A DNA stretch of 57,974 nt from Candidatus Avanaerovorax faecigallinarum (GTDB lineage Bacteria > Bacillota > Clostridia > Peptostreptococcales > Anaerovoracaceae), in contig DXHZ01000055.1 in assembly GCA_019113145.1 (NCBI GenBank), positions 1 through 57,974 of the forward strand, read 5' to 3'. Under the pieces are notes generated by a model that was not told where the DNA came from, did not search any database, and saw nothing but the letters and a program-made list of their open reading frames with translations. Shown piece after piece: positions 8,420 to 17,218 of this stretch. A program made the position numbers and the translations under genes. Position 1 is the first letter of the stretch; each line of letters starts with the position of its first letter.

Positions 8420-8786
8420 TGCCTTCTCCGCTTTCGGTACCGCTGTCATCAGGTGTGTCTGCCGAACCGCTTTCGGCAGAAGCCTTTGCCTTTTCCCCTT
8501 CTTCCTCGATGATATACAGAACTTCGCCCGGCATTACCATTCTCAGCTGCCGTCTCGCCTGTTCCTCTATATACTTGGGATCGTCGGCATTATCCAGCTC
8601 GTTCTGCAGCTGATTTTTCTCATCTTCAAGCCGTGCGTTCTGTTCAGTCAGTTCTTTATTCTCAATATGCAGAGTCAGGATGTTCTTTACCGACACCGCC
8701 GCCAGAAACAGCAGAACAACGACGATTACCGTCAGCACCAGCCTGCCGGGATTTATTCTCTTTTTCCTTTTCGCTGTTCTTCCCAT
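8412..8786 (-). CDS. FtsB/DivIC-like septum formation protein
   Basis: This 124-residue single-pass protein has a basic N-terminus, a membrane helix at about 16-36 and an extracellular coiled coil (about 40-70, IENKELTEQNARLEDEK). The ARRQLRMVMPGEVLY motif that typifies DivIC/FtsB follows. Members bind FtsL and FtsQ/DivIB in the divisome. The C-terminal 30 residues are an acidic, Ser/Gly-rich tail that looks disordered. In Clostridia a divIC-like gene often lies in this neighbourhood. It overlaps rnmV by 8 bp, suggesting coupling. Confidence 0.85.
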   Translation of the reverse strand: MGRTAKRKKRINPGRLVLTVIVVVLLFLAAVSVKNILTLHIENKELTEQNARLEDEKNQLQNELDNADDPKYIEEQARRQLRMVMPGEVLYIIEEEGEKAKASAESGSADTPDDSGTESGEGNE

Positions 8787-8823
8787 AGTTATCTCCTTTA
8801 CCCTCAGGTTTACCGGCTGTTTT

Positions 8824-10389
8824 TTACAGGTAATTCATCGGGTTTACAGATTTTCCGTTCAGTCTGGTCTCAAAGTGGCAGTGAGATCCGGTGCTTCGGC
8901 CGGTACTTCCGACCCTGGCTATTTCCTGTCCCTGACCAACTTTCTGGCCTACGGAAACGCCTATACTGCTGCAGTGAGCGTACCTGGTAACAAGTCCCGT
9001 TCCATGATCTATATCCACGCAGAGTCCGTATGCATCATACCATCCCGCCCTTACTACGGTTCCTCCGTCGGCCGCTCTGATGGTAGTTCCCGTAGGACAT
9101 GGAATATCCACGCCTTCATGGAGTCTTCCCCATCTGTATCCGTAACCGTATGTTATAGAATATCCCGAGATTGGCAGGATGAGATTGCCTGAAGCCGTTA
9201 TTTTTTTCGTACCTACTATAACTATTTCGTCAACCGGCTTCTGAATTATCTCCGAACCTATTTCTTCTTTATCTGTTTCTTCTCCGTTTTCCCTTGTTAT
9301 ACGGGCAGTGACTATCCGTTTACCGTCCTCGCCCTCCTGAGTGGTCTTGGTATCGCCTTCATACATGGAGTCGTCTTCCTTCTCCACCGTTTCAAATTCC
9401 ACGACTTCCGTGTACTTCGTCGTTTCCTTCGTGATAACCGTCAGAAGCGGCGACGGAGAAGTCGTAACGATTTCGTCTCCCGGCATCAGCGAAGATTCGT
9501 CCAGATCCGGGTTCATGGCCCTGAGTTCGTCCATTGTTACGCCCAGCTTTTCGCATATTCCGTAATATGTATCTCCGCCCTTTACGGTGTATATCTCTTC
9601 CTTAATGCCTCCGTCCATGAGCTTTTCATAAGCCTGGTCTATACCGCTGATGGAAACTATATTCACCTGCTCTTCTTTTATCTCGACGTCCTCTTTAAAC
9701 CCTATGTAGCTGTACTGAGTTCTGTCAGACTCGGATATGTAATTATTCTGCACATCCTGCAGCACCTGTCTTGCATTTTCTCTGCTGCTCAAAATGGCAT
9801 ATCTGACGTTATCCACATAAATCGCATATCCTGCTGCCTTCACGTCTGACATGTAGGTGAATCGCTTCAGAACATCGTCTTCACTGTCTATGTTTTTCTG
9901 AACGCCCGACACCCTCTTAAAGGAGATGTTGGAGTCACTGTCAATTCTGATGTCTGAGCCGTATTCCGCTGAAAGTTCTTCGCTGGCCACATCCAGTACG
10001 GCAAGAACGCTTTCCTGCTCCGATACGTATCCCATAACCCGTCCGTTATAGCTGTACTCGTAGCACATAAAGTGATTATATACGGCCACCAGCGCTATGG
10101 CTACCAGAAGCGCTCCCGCTCCGTGAGACAGAATCTGATTCCTGTATCTTCCCAGAGTTTCCCTCTGCTCGTGAATGAATTTCGCCAGACTGTAACGTGC
10201 TATAAGGTTCATCCGCTGAATATACAGCACAAGAATATCATATTTTTCAACCGCAGCAGCGCCTGCGTCAACGAGCTTTGAAGCTGCCTTTCCGCAGGCT
10301 TTGTACGCCTTTGGCCAGAATTCATCGTTCCTGTCAATAAATGCCGCTCCGATATCGATTAATTTCTGATACCATTTTCTTTCTGCCAT
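8824..10389 (-). CDS. Membrane-anchored M23-family peptidase with LysM and G5-like domains
   Basis: The 521-residue protein has a long cytosolic N-terminus, one membrane helix near 90-107 and a large extracellular part. A LysM repeat lies at about 265-312 (YTVKGGDTYYGICEKLGV...MPGDEIV), then a G5-like beta region at about 315-395. The C-terminal M23 lysostaphin-type domain (about 405-521) has zinc-ligand motifs HEGVD and HCHFE. It probably binds peptidoglycan and cuts peptide crosslinks or regulates another hydrolase. Its start lies within the last 31 bp of the DnaD-type gene, so translation is probably coupled. Confidence 0.92.
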   Translation of the reverse strand: MAERKWYQKLIDIGAAFIDRNDEFWPKAYKACGKAASKLVDAGAAAVEKYDILVLYIQRMNLIARYSLAKFIHEQRETLGRYRNQILSHGAGALLVAIALVAVYNHFMCYEYSYNGRVMGYVSEQESVLAVLDVASEELSAEYGSDIRIDSDSNISFKRVSGVQKNIDSEDDVLKRFTYMSDVKAAGYAIYVDNVRYAILSSRENARQVLQDVQNNYISESDRTQYSYIGFKEDVEIKEEQVNIVSISGIDQAYEKLMDGGIKEEIYTVKGGDTYYGICEKLGVTMDELRAMNPDLDESSLMPGDEIVTTSPSPLLTVITKETTKYTEVVEFETVEKEDDSMYEGDTKTTQEGEDGKRIVTARITRENGEETDKEEIGSEIIQKPVDEIVIVGTKKITASGNLILPISGYSITYGYGYRWGRLHEGVDIPCPTGTTIRAADGGTVVRAGWYDAYGLCVDIDHGTGLVTRYAHCSSIGVSVGQKVGQGQEIARVGSTGRSTGSHCHFETRLNGKSVNPMNYL

Positions 10390-11624
10390 ATTTCAGCCTC
10401 TCTGATACGCTTCTGCATGCATTCGCACCGTCCTCCCATTTCATTAATTCCGGTATCGCTGCACTTCGGGCAGGCGTATCTGATTTCTGTGTATTCTATG
10501 TCAAAGTTGTTTTCGGCGAGAAGATATGCTCTGTCCGCTCTGAGGGTTTCCATCCGCTCGCGAAGCGCTCTTCCGTCCTCTCCGGATTCTTTCTGAATGA
10601 GGGCTTTTGACAGCCTTATTCCTATGGAGCTCATCTCCCCGTCGATTTCCTTTATTTCCGGTATTTTCGCATATACCTCTTCAAGTCGTTCCGCTGCCTC
10701 TTTCTCAGCTTTTTCTCTGAGATAGTCGTAATATCTGTTCAGAACCGACATACTTACGCTGTGATGCTCGTTAACATCAGTTCCGGCCTCGTCGGATTTT
10801 TCCTTCCAGTTCTTTATCACCTTATCTATGTAATTGAAGTTCGGATTTGATATCCCCGTAGTTCTGGCGCATGCCTCGCGGATTTTTTCCATGGTGAGAC
10901 CGTACTCATCGAACCACCTGTCCATGATATCTGTCTCGAATTCCGTAGGGTTTCTGGAAAGACCGAGCATGTTCATGACGGTGCGGTACCGGCTGTGCCT
11001 TTCATCCGTATCGGCAATATACTCCTTCACATCCTCTTCCGTGTTCAGGCCCTTTTCCGTCCAGCTGAGAACGATTTTTCCGATGTATTTTATGCTGTCT
11101 TTTTTCCTGGAAAGACTGTATTTCACCGCCGAAGTAATTATTTCGGACGACGCTCCCCAGTCTCTTATCCATCCCGCAATATCCCGCAGTTCCGAAGACG
11201 ACAGACTCCTTCCGAGAGAAGCTTCTATCTCTCCGTACATAGCGCTTATTTTCTCATCCTCCGGTTCTTCCTCAAAGCCTTCGGCCTCTTTTGGCGTATC
11301 GTCCGTAAGAGGTTCGTGGTAAAAGTGCTCTCTGAGATTCAGAAGCTCTACAGAAGTTTCGCCGTTTCCGGCTCTCCTGCACTTTACAGCCCCCGCCGAT
11401 TCCCAGAATCTCCACGCTTCTCCGATTCTGGATACAGGTATATCCAGCTGTGAAGCCATGAGTTCGTCGGAAATCTCCAGTCCATGCTCCGCACACATCT
11501 GGGCATAGATGTAGACCTTCAGAAAATCTCCTGAAGCCATAGGCATATATTCACTTATAAACAGGTTATCCAGTCTCGTATCCGACAGGTAGATATCCCT
11601 GATTTTCTCCCTTGAAAATTTCAT
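10359..11624 (-). CDS. DnaD-domain replication protein fused to a DnaI-like N-terminal zinc module
   Basis: The 421-residue protein starts with a winged-helix-like domain (1-105). Two DnaD-type helical modules follow at about 126-205 and 218-275, the second ending in the family motif YIDKVIKNWKE. Residues 295-415 do not belong to DnaD. They resemble the N-terminal helicase-binding part of DnaI/DnaC loaders, with EEVYAKIPEIKEID, a helical linker and a zinc ribbon of C385, C388, C400 and C402. The AAA+ ATPase that should follow is absent, and the next gene is a peptidase. Lying next to dnaB, it probably helps load the replicative helicase. Confidence 0.85.
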   Translation of the reverse strand: MKFSREKIRDIYLSDTRLDNLFISEYMPMASGDFLKVYIYAQMCAEHGLEISDELMASQLDIPVSRIGEAWRFWESAGAVKCRRAGNGETSVELLNLREHFYHEPLTDDTPKEAEGFEEEPEDEKISAMYGEIEASLGRSLSSSELRDIAGWIRDWGASSEIITSAVKYSLSRKKDSIKYIGKIVLSWTEKGLNTEEDVKEYIADTDERHSRYRTVMNMLGLSRNPTEFETDIMDRWFDEYGLTMEKIREACARTTGISNPNFNYIDKVIKNWKEKSDEAGTDVNEHHSVSMSVLNRYYDYLREKAEKEAAERLEEVYAKIPEIKEIDGEMSSIGIRLSKALIQKESGEDGRALRERMETLRADRAYLLAENNFDIEYTEIRYACPKCSDTGINEMGGRCECMQKRIREAEIWQKENGIRN

Positions 11625-11635
11625 TTCTTCCTCTT

Positions 11636-12955
11636 CTATGCCTTATCACTGAACATGGTATACCTTGCAACCCAGGCCAGTTCGATTCTTCCTACCGCAC
11701 CGCTTCTGTGCTTTGCGATATTCACCTCGCATATGCCGGGTTTATCGGTGTTTTCATTGTAGTAATCGTCTCTGTAGAGAAACATTACTATGTCCGCATC
11801 CTGCTCTATGGCTCCCGACTCTCTCAGGTCGGAAAGCACCGGACGGTGATCCGTTCTCTGCTCCGGTCCTCTGGAAAGCTGAGACAGAACTATGACCGGA
11901 CAATCCATTTCTCTTGCCAGAAGCTTGAGCTGTCTGGAGAATGCACTTATCTCCTGCTGTCTGTTGTCCGTTCTTCCATCCCCCTGCATCAGCTGCAGGT
12001 AGTCCACTACCACAAGGTCAAGGCCCTTTTCGGCCTTAAGTCTGCGGCATTTGTTCTTCATTTCCATTATGCTCACGCCCGGCGTGTCGTCTATGTTTAT
12101 GTTCGTGCTTCCCAGCGAGTCGTAGGCCAGAGCAAGTCTTTCCCAGTCGTTGTTCTTTATATCTCCGGTCTTCAGCTTCTGCATCTCCACCCTTGACTCC
12201 ATGGAAAGAAGTCTCTGGCTCAGCTCTGCTTTTGCCATTTCAAGGCTGAATATAAGAACCGTTGCATCCGCTTTCTTCGCAGCGTTCAGCGCTATGTTGA
12301 GAGCGAACGCCGTCTTACCCATGGCAGGCCTTGCCGCTATTATTATCAGGTTGGATTTCTGAAGTCCCGATGTCTCTGCATCGAGCTCTTTATATCCGGT
12401 TGTAAGACCGGTCACTTTTCCTCCCGCCTGAATAGCCTTGTCTATCATATTCATGTTCTCAACGAGAACTTCCGAGATAGGCATGTAGTCTCTGCTCTGT
12501 CTTCTCTGCGCTATTTCAAATATCTTCTGCTCCGCATGGTCCAGAAGAACCGTAGGATCATCGCTTTCGCCAAAGGCCTTTTCCCTTATATCGTCAGATG
12601 CCGATATAAGCATTCTCAAAGACGATTTTTCCGCAACTATACGGGCATATCCCGCCGCATTGGCCGCTGACGGCACTTCCGAAGAAAGTGATGCCACGTA
12701 AGCTCTTCCTCCGGCAGCTTCCAGAGAATTTCTCTTTTTCAGCTCGTCACATACGGTCACTATGTCCACGTTTACACTTTCCCTGAACAGATCCGACATC
12801 ACTCTGAAGATTTCCTTATGAGCGGGGTCGTAAAAATCATCCGGTCTTACGATTTCAAGCACGTCTGACAGGGCTTCTCTGCTGAGCATAGCAGCGCCGA
12901 GCACTGACTGCTCGGCATCTCTGTTATGGGGAAGTATTCTCTCCGATTTTGCCAT
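11636..12955 (-). CDS. dnaB: Replicative DNA helicase DnaB
   Basis: The 439-residue protein is a full-length DnaB-type hexameric helicase that unwinds DNA at replication forks. The N-terminal domain starts with RILPHNRDAEQSVLGAAMLS. The C-terminal RecA-like domain shows the Walker A motif ARPAMGKTAF, the Walker B-region LDLVVVDYLQLM and SQLSRGPEQR. The ATG at 12955 was chosen because AGGAG sits at the right distance; a GTG at 12973 overlaps the stop of rplI. The neighbouring DnaD/DnaI-like gene 11 bp downstream is the likely loader factor. Confidence 0.96.
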   Translation of the reverse strand: MAKSERILPHNRDAEQSVLGAAMLSREALSDVLEIVRPDDFYDPAHKEIFRVMSDLFRESVNVDIVTVCDELKKRNSLEAAGGRAYVASLSSEVPSAANAAGYARIVAEKSSLRMLISASDDIREKAFGESDDPTVLLDHAEQKIFEIAQRRQSRDYMPISEVLVENMNMIDKAIQAGGKVTGLTTGYKELDAETSGLQKSNLIIIAARPAMGKTAFALNIALNAAKKADATVLIFSLEMAKAELSQRLLSMESRVEMQKLKTGDIKNNDWERLALAYDSLGSTNINIDDTPGVSIMEMKNKCRRLKAEKGLDLVVVDYLQLMQGDGRTDNRQQEISAFSRQLKLLAREMDCPVIVLSQLSRGPEQRTDHRPVLSDLRESGAIEQDADIVMFLYRDDYYNENTDKPGICEVNIAKHRSGAVGRIELAWVARYTMFSDKA

Positions 12956-12969
12956 GATTTTCTCCTGAA

Positions 12970-13416
12970 TCACTCTTCTACGATATCGACGCTGAGAGTT
13001 CCTTTAACACCCTGGTAAAGCTTTATTTCAACATCGAAATGTCCCGTCTGTTTAACTGTCCTGTTCAGCTGAATCTTTTTCTTGTCTATGCTGATTCCCA
13101 GCTGCTCCTCTGCCGCATCCGCTATATCCTTTGACGTGATGGAACCGAAGAGTCTTCCGCCTTCTCCGGCCTTTGTTCTTATTACAATTTTCTTTTCCGC
13201 AAGTTCGGCTGCAAGCTTTTCGGCCGCAGCTTTTTCATCCGCCTCTTTCTGAGCCTGAACGGCTTTCTGTTTTTCAAGGCTGCGTATATTTCCATCGGTA
13301 GCCTCTACGGCATATCCCTTCGGCAGAAGCATATTTCTGGCGTATCCGTCGCTTACCTTTACCACATCTCCTGCTTTTCCTGTTCCCTTTATATCTTTCT
13401 TCAGTATTACTATCAT
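12970..13416 (-). CDS. rplI: 50S ribosomal protein L9
   Basis: The 148-residue protein has the N-terminal L9 rRNA-binding domain (MIVILKKDIKGTGKAGD, then the GYARNMLLPKGYA signature) joined by a long charged helix to the C-terminal domain (GRLFGSITSKDIADA). L9 binds 23S rRNA near the L1 stalk base. It lies between the gdpP-like gene and dnaB, the arrangement usual in Firmicutes, and a single leftward transcript is likely. Confidence 0.96.
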   Translation of the reverse strand: MIVILKKDIKGTGKAGDVVKVSDGYARNMLLPKGYAVEATDGNIRSLEKQKAVQAQKEADEKAAAEKLAAELAEKKIVIRTKAGEGGRLFGSITSKDIADAAEEQLGISIDKKKIQLNRTVKQTGHFDVEIKLYQGVKGTLSVDIVEE

Positions 13417-13435
13417 CAGCTGTATCCTCCTGATT

Positions 13436-15187
13436 TTATATTCTGGCCGTCATTTTCTTTATTTCATTTATAACTTCCTCAGGTGAACATTCCACCTGGG
13501 CTCCGGCTGTAGTCAGATGACCTCCTCCGCCCAGCTTTTCCATTATCAGCTGAACGTTAACGTCTCCCAGAGATCTTGCGCTTACACATGTTACGCCTTT
13601 GTCGTTTCTTCCCGCCACGAAGGACGCCTTTATTCCTTTTATGTTCAGGAGCTCATCGGCCACCTGTGAGTTTATAACCTGTGCGTCCTGATTATTCCCC
13701 TCGCAGACCGATACGGCAAATCCGTTATCATAGAACTCCGCAGCAGCTATGCACTTGGCACGAACTCTGAAATCCTCCAGATCCGTCTGGAAGAATCTCT
13801 TTACCTCCGTAGTATCCGCGCCTGATCTTCTGAGCCACGCCGCCGCCTCGAAAGTTCTTACGCCTGTCTTCACGGCAAATCTGTTGGTATCTATGTACAT
13901 TCCGGCAAGAAGGGCTTCCGCCTCGAGTTTAATGAGGGTCTTTTTCCCTCCCGCGTACTGAAGCATTTCCGTTACCAGCTCCGCAGTGGATGACGCATAG
14001 CTTTCAATATACGAAAGAGCCGTATTTTCTATGCTGTCCTCGGCCTTTCTGTGATGATCTATTACCACTATTCTCTCGGCGGTTTCAAGGAGCTCAGGTC
14101 TTTCCAGATAGCTCGGTCTGTGAGTGTCCAGAACTATCAGGAGCGTTTCCCTGGTTATGAGTTTTTCCGCTCTCTGAGTGGTTATAAAGCTGTAATTGTC
14201 CGCCGCCTTTGCCTGGGTGAATATGGCATGCAGGGAATCGTTGACCTCGTCGATGACTATGTGGGCCTCCGTCCCGGACAAAGCACACATCCTGTATATG
14301 CCAAGGGATGAGCCGAAGGCATCCATATCTGCGCCCTTATGGCCCATTATCAACACTCTGTTCGACTGCTCTATGAGCTGCTTCAGAGCATGCCCTACAA
14401 TTCTCGATTTTCCCTTGTTTCCCTTCTCTACAGTCTGGTTCTTTCCGCCGTAATACTGGATTCTTCCTCCGTCCTTTACGACGGCCTGATCTCCTCCTCT
14501 GCCGAGAGCCAGCTCCAGAGCAGTCACCGCAAATTCTTCCGTTTCCAGAATGTTTTTACCGCCTATGCCCAGGCCTATGCTGAGACTGGCCGGAAAATCC
14601 GCTTTCGTCTCTATTTCCCTTACCTCGTCCAGAATGTTGAACTTGCTGTCTACAATCTGTCTGACATACATATGGTGAAGATATATCATGTACGATGTAT
14701 TCTGCACCTTCGTGACAGAGCCCTCGAACTTGGCAAACCATTTTCTAACTATGGAGTCTATCCTGGCAGCAATGGTCATGCCCACTTCCGACGGCACATT
14801 GGAGATGAGTTCATCATAGTTATCTATATTGACGTGGCAGACACAGATCTTTTCATCGCTGTATCTCACCTTCAGATTTTCAAATCCCGTAACATCTATG
14901 AAAAAGACCGTGTAAACAGTATCCTCGTCTGCTCCTTCAGACCTGACTATGAGTCTGAAATTCTTTCCGTTCCTGTCCACCAGCACCCTTTTACCGTCTG
15001 CTGCTTCGGCGAGCTGGGATATTCTTACTCCCGTAATTGCGAAAAAGTCGCTGTCGGTTATATCGCTGTATATAAAAACCTCGCCTATGTGTTCATTGAC
15101 CCGGATTATTTTACCTCTGGAATTTACTTCACAGGTCGGAAGCGGAACGTCAATAGAGGATATTTTCCCTATAATCGCTTCAGTCAT
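13436..15187 (-). CDS. gdpP: GdpP-like DHH-family cyclic dinucleotide phosphodiesterase lacking membrane helices
   Basis: The 583-residue protein has a PAS-like domain (about 15-100), a degenerate GGDEF-like domain (about 112-250), a DHH domain (from 275, with GHKGADMDAFGS and VIDHHRK) and a DHHA1 domain ending in GGGGHLTTAGA. This order matches GdpP, which hydrolyses c-di-AMP. Typical GdpP is about 655 residues with two N-terminal membrane helices. Here those are missing, and an in-frame stop lies just upstream of the ATG, so it is not a start error. The enzyme should therefore be soluble. It heads the gdpP-rplI-dnaB transcript. Confidence 0.9.
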   Translation of the reverse strand: MTEAIIGKISSIDVPLPTCEVNSRGKIIRVNEHIGEVFIYSDITDSDFFAITGVRISQLAEAADGKRVLVDRNGKNFRLIVRSEGADEDTVYTVFFIDVTGFENLKVRYSDEKICVCHVNIDNYDELISNVPSEVGMTIAARIDSIVRKWFAKFEGSVTKVQNTSYMIYLHHMYVRQIVDSKFNILDEVREIETKADFPASLSIGLGIGGKNILETEEFAVTALELALGRGGDQAVVKDGGRIQYYGGKNQTVEKGNKGKSRIVGHALKQLIEQSNRVLIMGHKGADMDAFGSSLGIYRMCALSGTEAHIVIDEVNDSLHAIFTQAKAADNYSFITTQRAEKLITRETLLIVLDTHRPSYLERPELLETAERIVVIDHHRKAEDSIENTALSYIESYASSTAELVTEMLQYAGGKKTLIKLEAEALLAGMYIDTNRFAVKTGVRTFEAAAWLRRSGADTTEVKRFFQTDLEDFRVRAKCIAAAEFYDNGFAVSVCEGNNQDAQVINSQVADELLNIKGIKASFVAGRNDKGVTCVSARSLGDVNVQLIMEKLGGGGHLTTAGAQVECSPEEVINEIKKMTARI

Positions 15188-15268
15188 ATCTATTCCTCTT
15201 CAGTTAACATCTCTTCGCATTTCATCCCGCTGATACCGTGCCTTTCGGGGTATAAACGGGCAAGCTAA

Positions 15269-15296
15269 ATTATACCACGAGGGAACACCCTCAAAG
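15269..15296 (-). promoter_or_regulatory. Probable promoter of the gdpP-rplI-dnaB operon
   Basis: On the minus strand TATAAT (15269-15274) lies 16 bp downstream of CTTTGA (15291-15296), and its start site would be about 75 bp before the gdpP-like start codon. The -10 is consensus and the -35 is weak. A GAGGG/CCCTC inverted repeat occupies the spacer, which may bind a regulator. Confidence 0.5.
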
Positions 15297-15396
15297 TGTT
15301 GATTTTGTGTATTATTTTACCACGTTTGAGGGCAATATAAAAGAGGTTAAAGGAATCAATGTAAATTTTTCCCAGTAACCTCTTGTTCACATGTTG

Positions 15397-15412
15397 CGTT
15401 TCACGTGAAACT
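15397..15412. promoter_or_regulatory. parS site, copy 2 (core palindrome)
   Basis: The core GTTTCACGTGAAAC (15398-15411) is identical to the inner 14 bp of the Firmicute parS consensus; the outer base pair is C...T instead of T...A. It sits 5 bp downstream of the parB stop codon. ParB binds such sites near the origin to nucleate a partition complex. The position next to parB and the second copy at 17174 support the call. Confidence 0.85.
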
Positions 15413-15416
15413 ATCT

Positions 15417-16313
15417 CTATTTATCCGCTGTTTTCAACTGTTCTACGATTCTGTTTAAATCGTCCTGTCCGTAATACTCTATCTCTATCTTTCCCTTTTT
15501 TCCGGCGGAATTTATGGTGACTTTAGTGCCGAAAAGCTCTCTCAGTTCATCCTCCACTCTCGCAGCATCAGGACTTTTCACTTTCTTCCTCGGCTGCTTC
15601 TTCGGCTTGTTTATCTTCAGAGCGAGTTTTTCCACATCTCTGACGGAAAGACCCTCCTTGTACGCTCTTTCGGCTATCTCTTCCTGTTGCTCGGGATTGG
15701 ATACATTGATTATGGCCCTGGCGTGTCCCGCCGATATCTTGCCTTCCGATACCATCTGACGGATTTCCTCCGGAAGTTTCAGAAGCCTTAATGTGTTGGA
15801 TATGTACGGTCTGCTCTTGCTTATGCTCTTAGATACCTGCTCCTGGGTGAAACCGTATGTCCTTATCATCTGGTTTATGCCGAGAGCCTCCTCTATGGGA
15901 TCCAGATCCTCCCGTTGCATATTCTCTATAATGGCGACCAGCATATTCTCTTCATCGGTGAATTCCCTGACTATGCACGGAACCTCTGTAAGCTCGGCAG
16001 TTCTTGCAGCTCTCCATCTTCTTTCACCGGCCACTATCTCGTAAAAGTTCCCCTTCTTCCTTACAACCAGCGGCTGGATTATTCCGTGTTCAGTTATGGA
16101 ATCTGCAAGTTCTCTTATTTTTTCCTCATCAAAATTTTTTCTCGGCTGATCCTTATTAGCTCTGATGTCGTTGATGCTTACGTAAATTATGGAGTTTCCG
16201 TCGGTTTCGCCTGTGTCCGGGTTTTCCCTCTCCTCTTTCACCACCGGAACCGTATCCGCTATGAGAGCGTCAAGGCCTCTTCCAAGGCCGCCTTTCTTCG
16301 ATTTACCAGCCAT
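15417..16313 (-). CDS. parB: Chromosome-partitioning protein ParB (Spo0J type)
   Basis: The 298-residue protein has the ParB CTPase fold, with NKDQPRKNFDEEKIRELADSI and the GERRWRAA motif that binds CTP. The parS-reading helix-turn-helix follows (TQEQVSKSISKSRPYISNTLRLL), and the C-terminal dimerisation region starts after a lysine-rich linker. The start ATG immediately follows the TAA of parA, giving strict coupling. ParB spreads from parS and recruits SMC. Two parS sites lie within 2 kb, one on each side of parAB. Confidence 0.95.
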   Translation of the reverse strand: MAGKSKKGGLGRGLDALIADTVPVVKEERENPDTGETDGNSIIYVSINDIRANKDQPRKNFDEEKIRELADSITEHGIIQPLVVRKKGNFYEIVAGERRWRAARTAELTEVPCIVREFTDEENMLVAIIENMQREDLDPIEEALGINQMIRTYGFTQEQVSKSISKSRPYISNTLRLLKLPEEIRQMVSEGKISAGHARAIINVSNPEQQEEIAERAYKEGLSVRDVEKLALKINKPKKQPRKKVKSPDAARVEDELRELFGTKVTINSAGKKGKIEIEYYGQDDLNRIVEQLKTADK

Positions 16314-17084
16314 TTACTCAGCCTCCCGTTCAAGAAATTCTTCAGCGAACTCCCTGTAAGCTTCTGCACCTCTCGATTTCGGGTCGTATTCCGTAATTGC
16401 CATACCGTAGCTCGGCGCTTCCGCAAGCCTGATGTTTCTCGGTATCACAGTGGAATACACCTTGGCTCCAAAGTACTTTTTAACTTCCTGTACCACCTGT
16501 ACGGAAAGATTAGTTCTTCCGTCAAACATACTCAGTATTACGCCCTCTATTTCAAGACCCGGGTTAAGGCTCTTCTTAATAAGGTCGATAGTGCTCACAA
16601 GCTGACTTACTCCTTCAAGAGCGTAGAACTCGCACTGAATAGGTACCAGAACGCTTTCAACTGCCGTAAGAGAGTTTATGGTCAGAAGTCCCAGCGACGG
16701 CGGACAGTCGATGAAGATGTAATCATATCTGTCCCTTATCTTGTCCATGGCGGCTCTGAGCCTTTTCTCTCTGCCCTTTACAGGAGCCAGCTCTATCTCT
16801 GCGCCTGCCAGATCAACGCTTGCAGGGATTATATCGAGATTTTCGGTGTTGGTATGTATTATGGCTTTTTCCGTATCAAAATCATCCTGCACCAGAAGAT
16901 CGTATACGGTGTAGTCCAGATTTCTCTTCGCTATTCCTATTCCGCTGGTCGTATTACCCTGAGGGTCTATATCCAGCATCAGTATTTTCTTACCTTTCAT
17001 AGCAAGGCTGGCGCCCAGGTTGATGTTGGTAGTGGTCTTGCCCACGCCGCCTTTCTGATTAAAAATTGCTATAGATTTTCCCAA
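16314..17084 (-). CDS. parA: Chromosome-partitioning ATPase ParA (Soj type)
   Basis: The 256-residue deviant Walker ATPase begins with FNQKGGVGKTTTNINLGA, including the signature lysine. It also has MLDIDPQGNTTSG and YIFIDCPPSLG. The short N-terminus without an added DNA-binding domain makes it the chromosomal Soj type. It cooperates with ParB to segregate origins and, in Bacillus, to regulate DnaA. The start codon is TTG with GGAGGT upstream. A weak promoter (TGGCAA-N17-TATAAT) is visible at 17123-17151, so parAB may be transcribed apart from rsmG. Confidence 0.95.
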   Translation of the reverse strand: MGKSIAIFNQKGGVGKTTTNINLGASLAMKGKKILMLDIDPQGNTTSGIGIAKRNLDYTVYDLLVQDDFDTEKAIIHTNTENLDIIPASVDLAGAEIELAPVKGREKRLRAAMDKIRDRYDYIFIDCPPSLGLLTINSLTAVESVLVPIQCEFYALEGVSQLVSTIDLIKKSLNPGLEIEGVILSMFDGRTNLSVQVVQEVKKYFGAKVYSTVIPRNIRLAEAPSYGMAITEYDPKSRGAEAYREFAEEFLEREAE

Positions 17085-17173
17085 TTTGCTACCTCCCGTT
17101 ACGTCATAAATCTGCTCCGTTTATTATATAACACCGGCACATCTTTTGCCACTGTTTTATAAAAAAACAAGGA

Positions 17174-17189
17174 TGTTTCACGTGAAACA
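17174..17189. promoter_or_regulatory. parS site, copy 1 (perfect consensus)
   Basis: TGTTTCACGTGAAACA matches the Bacillus parS consensus in all 16 positions and is embedded in a perfect 24-bp palindrome (17170-17193). It lies between rsmG and parA, about 90 bp upstream of the parA start, so ParB bound here could also influence parAB transcription. Confidence 0.95.
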
Positions 17190-17218
17190 TCCTCTGAAAA
17201 GCATACGTTATACACGCC

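Noticed and set aside
10359..10389. A possible frameshift joining the DnaD-type gene and the M23 peptidase gene, hiding a lost DnaI ATPase.
   Set aside because: The peptidase starts with its own plausible cytosolic N-terminus and contains no AAA+ sequence; the overlap is a normal short one.
15915..17162. A 415-codon plus-strand open frame opposite parB and parA.
   Set aside because: It is fully antisense to two unmistakable genes, has no family motif and no ribosome binding site; it is a codon-bias shadow.
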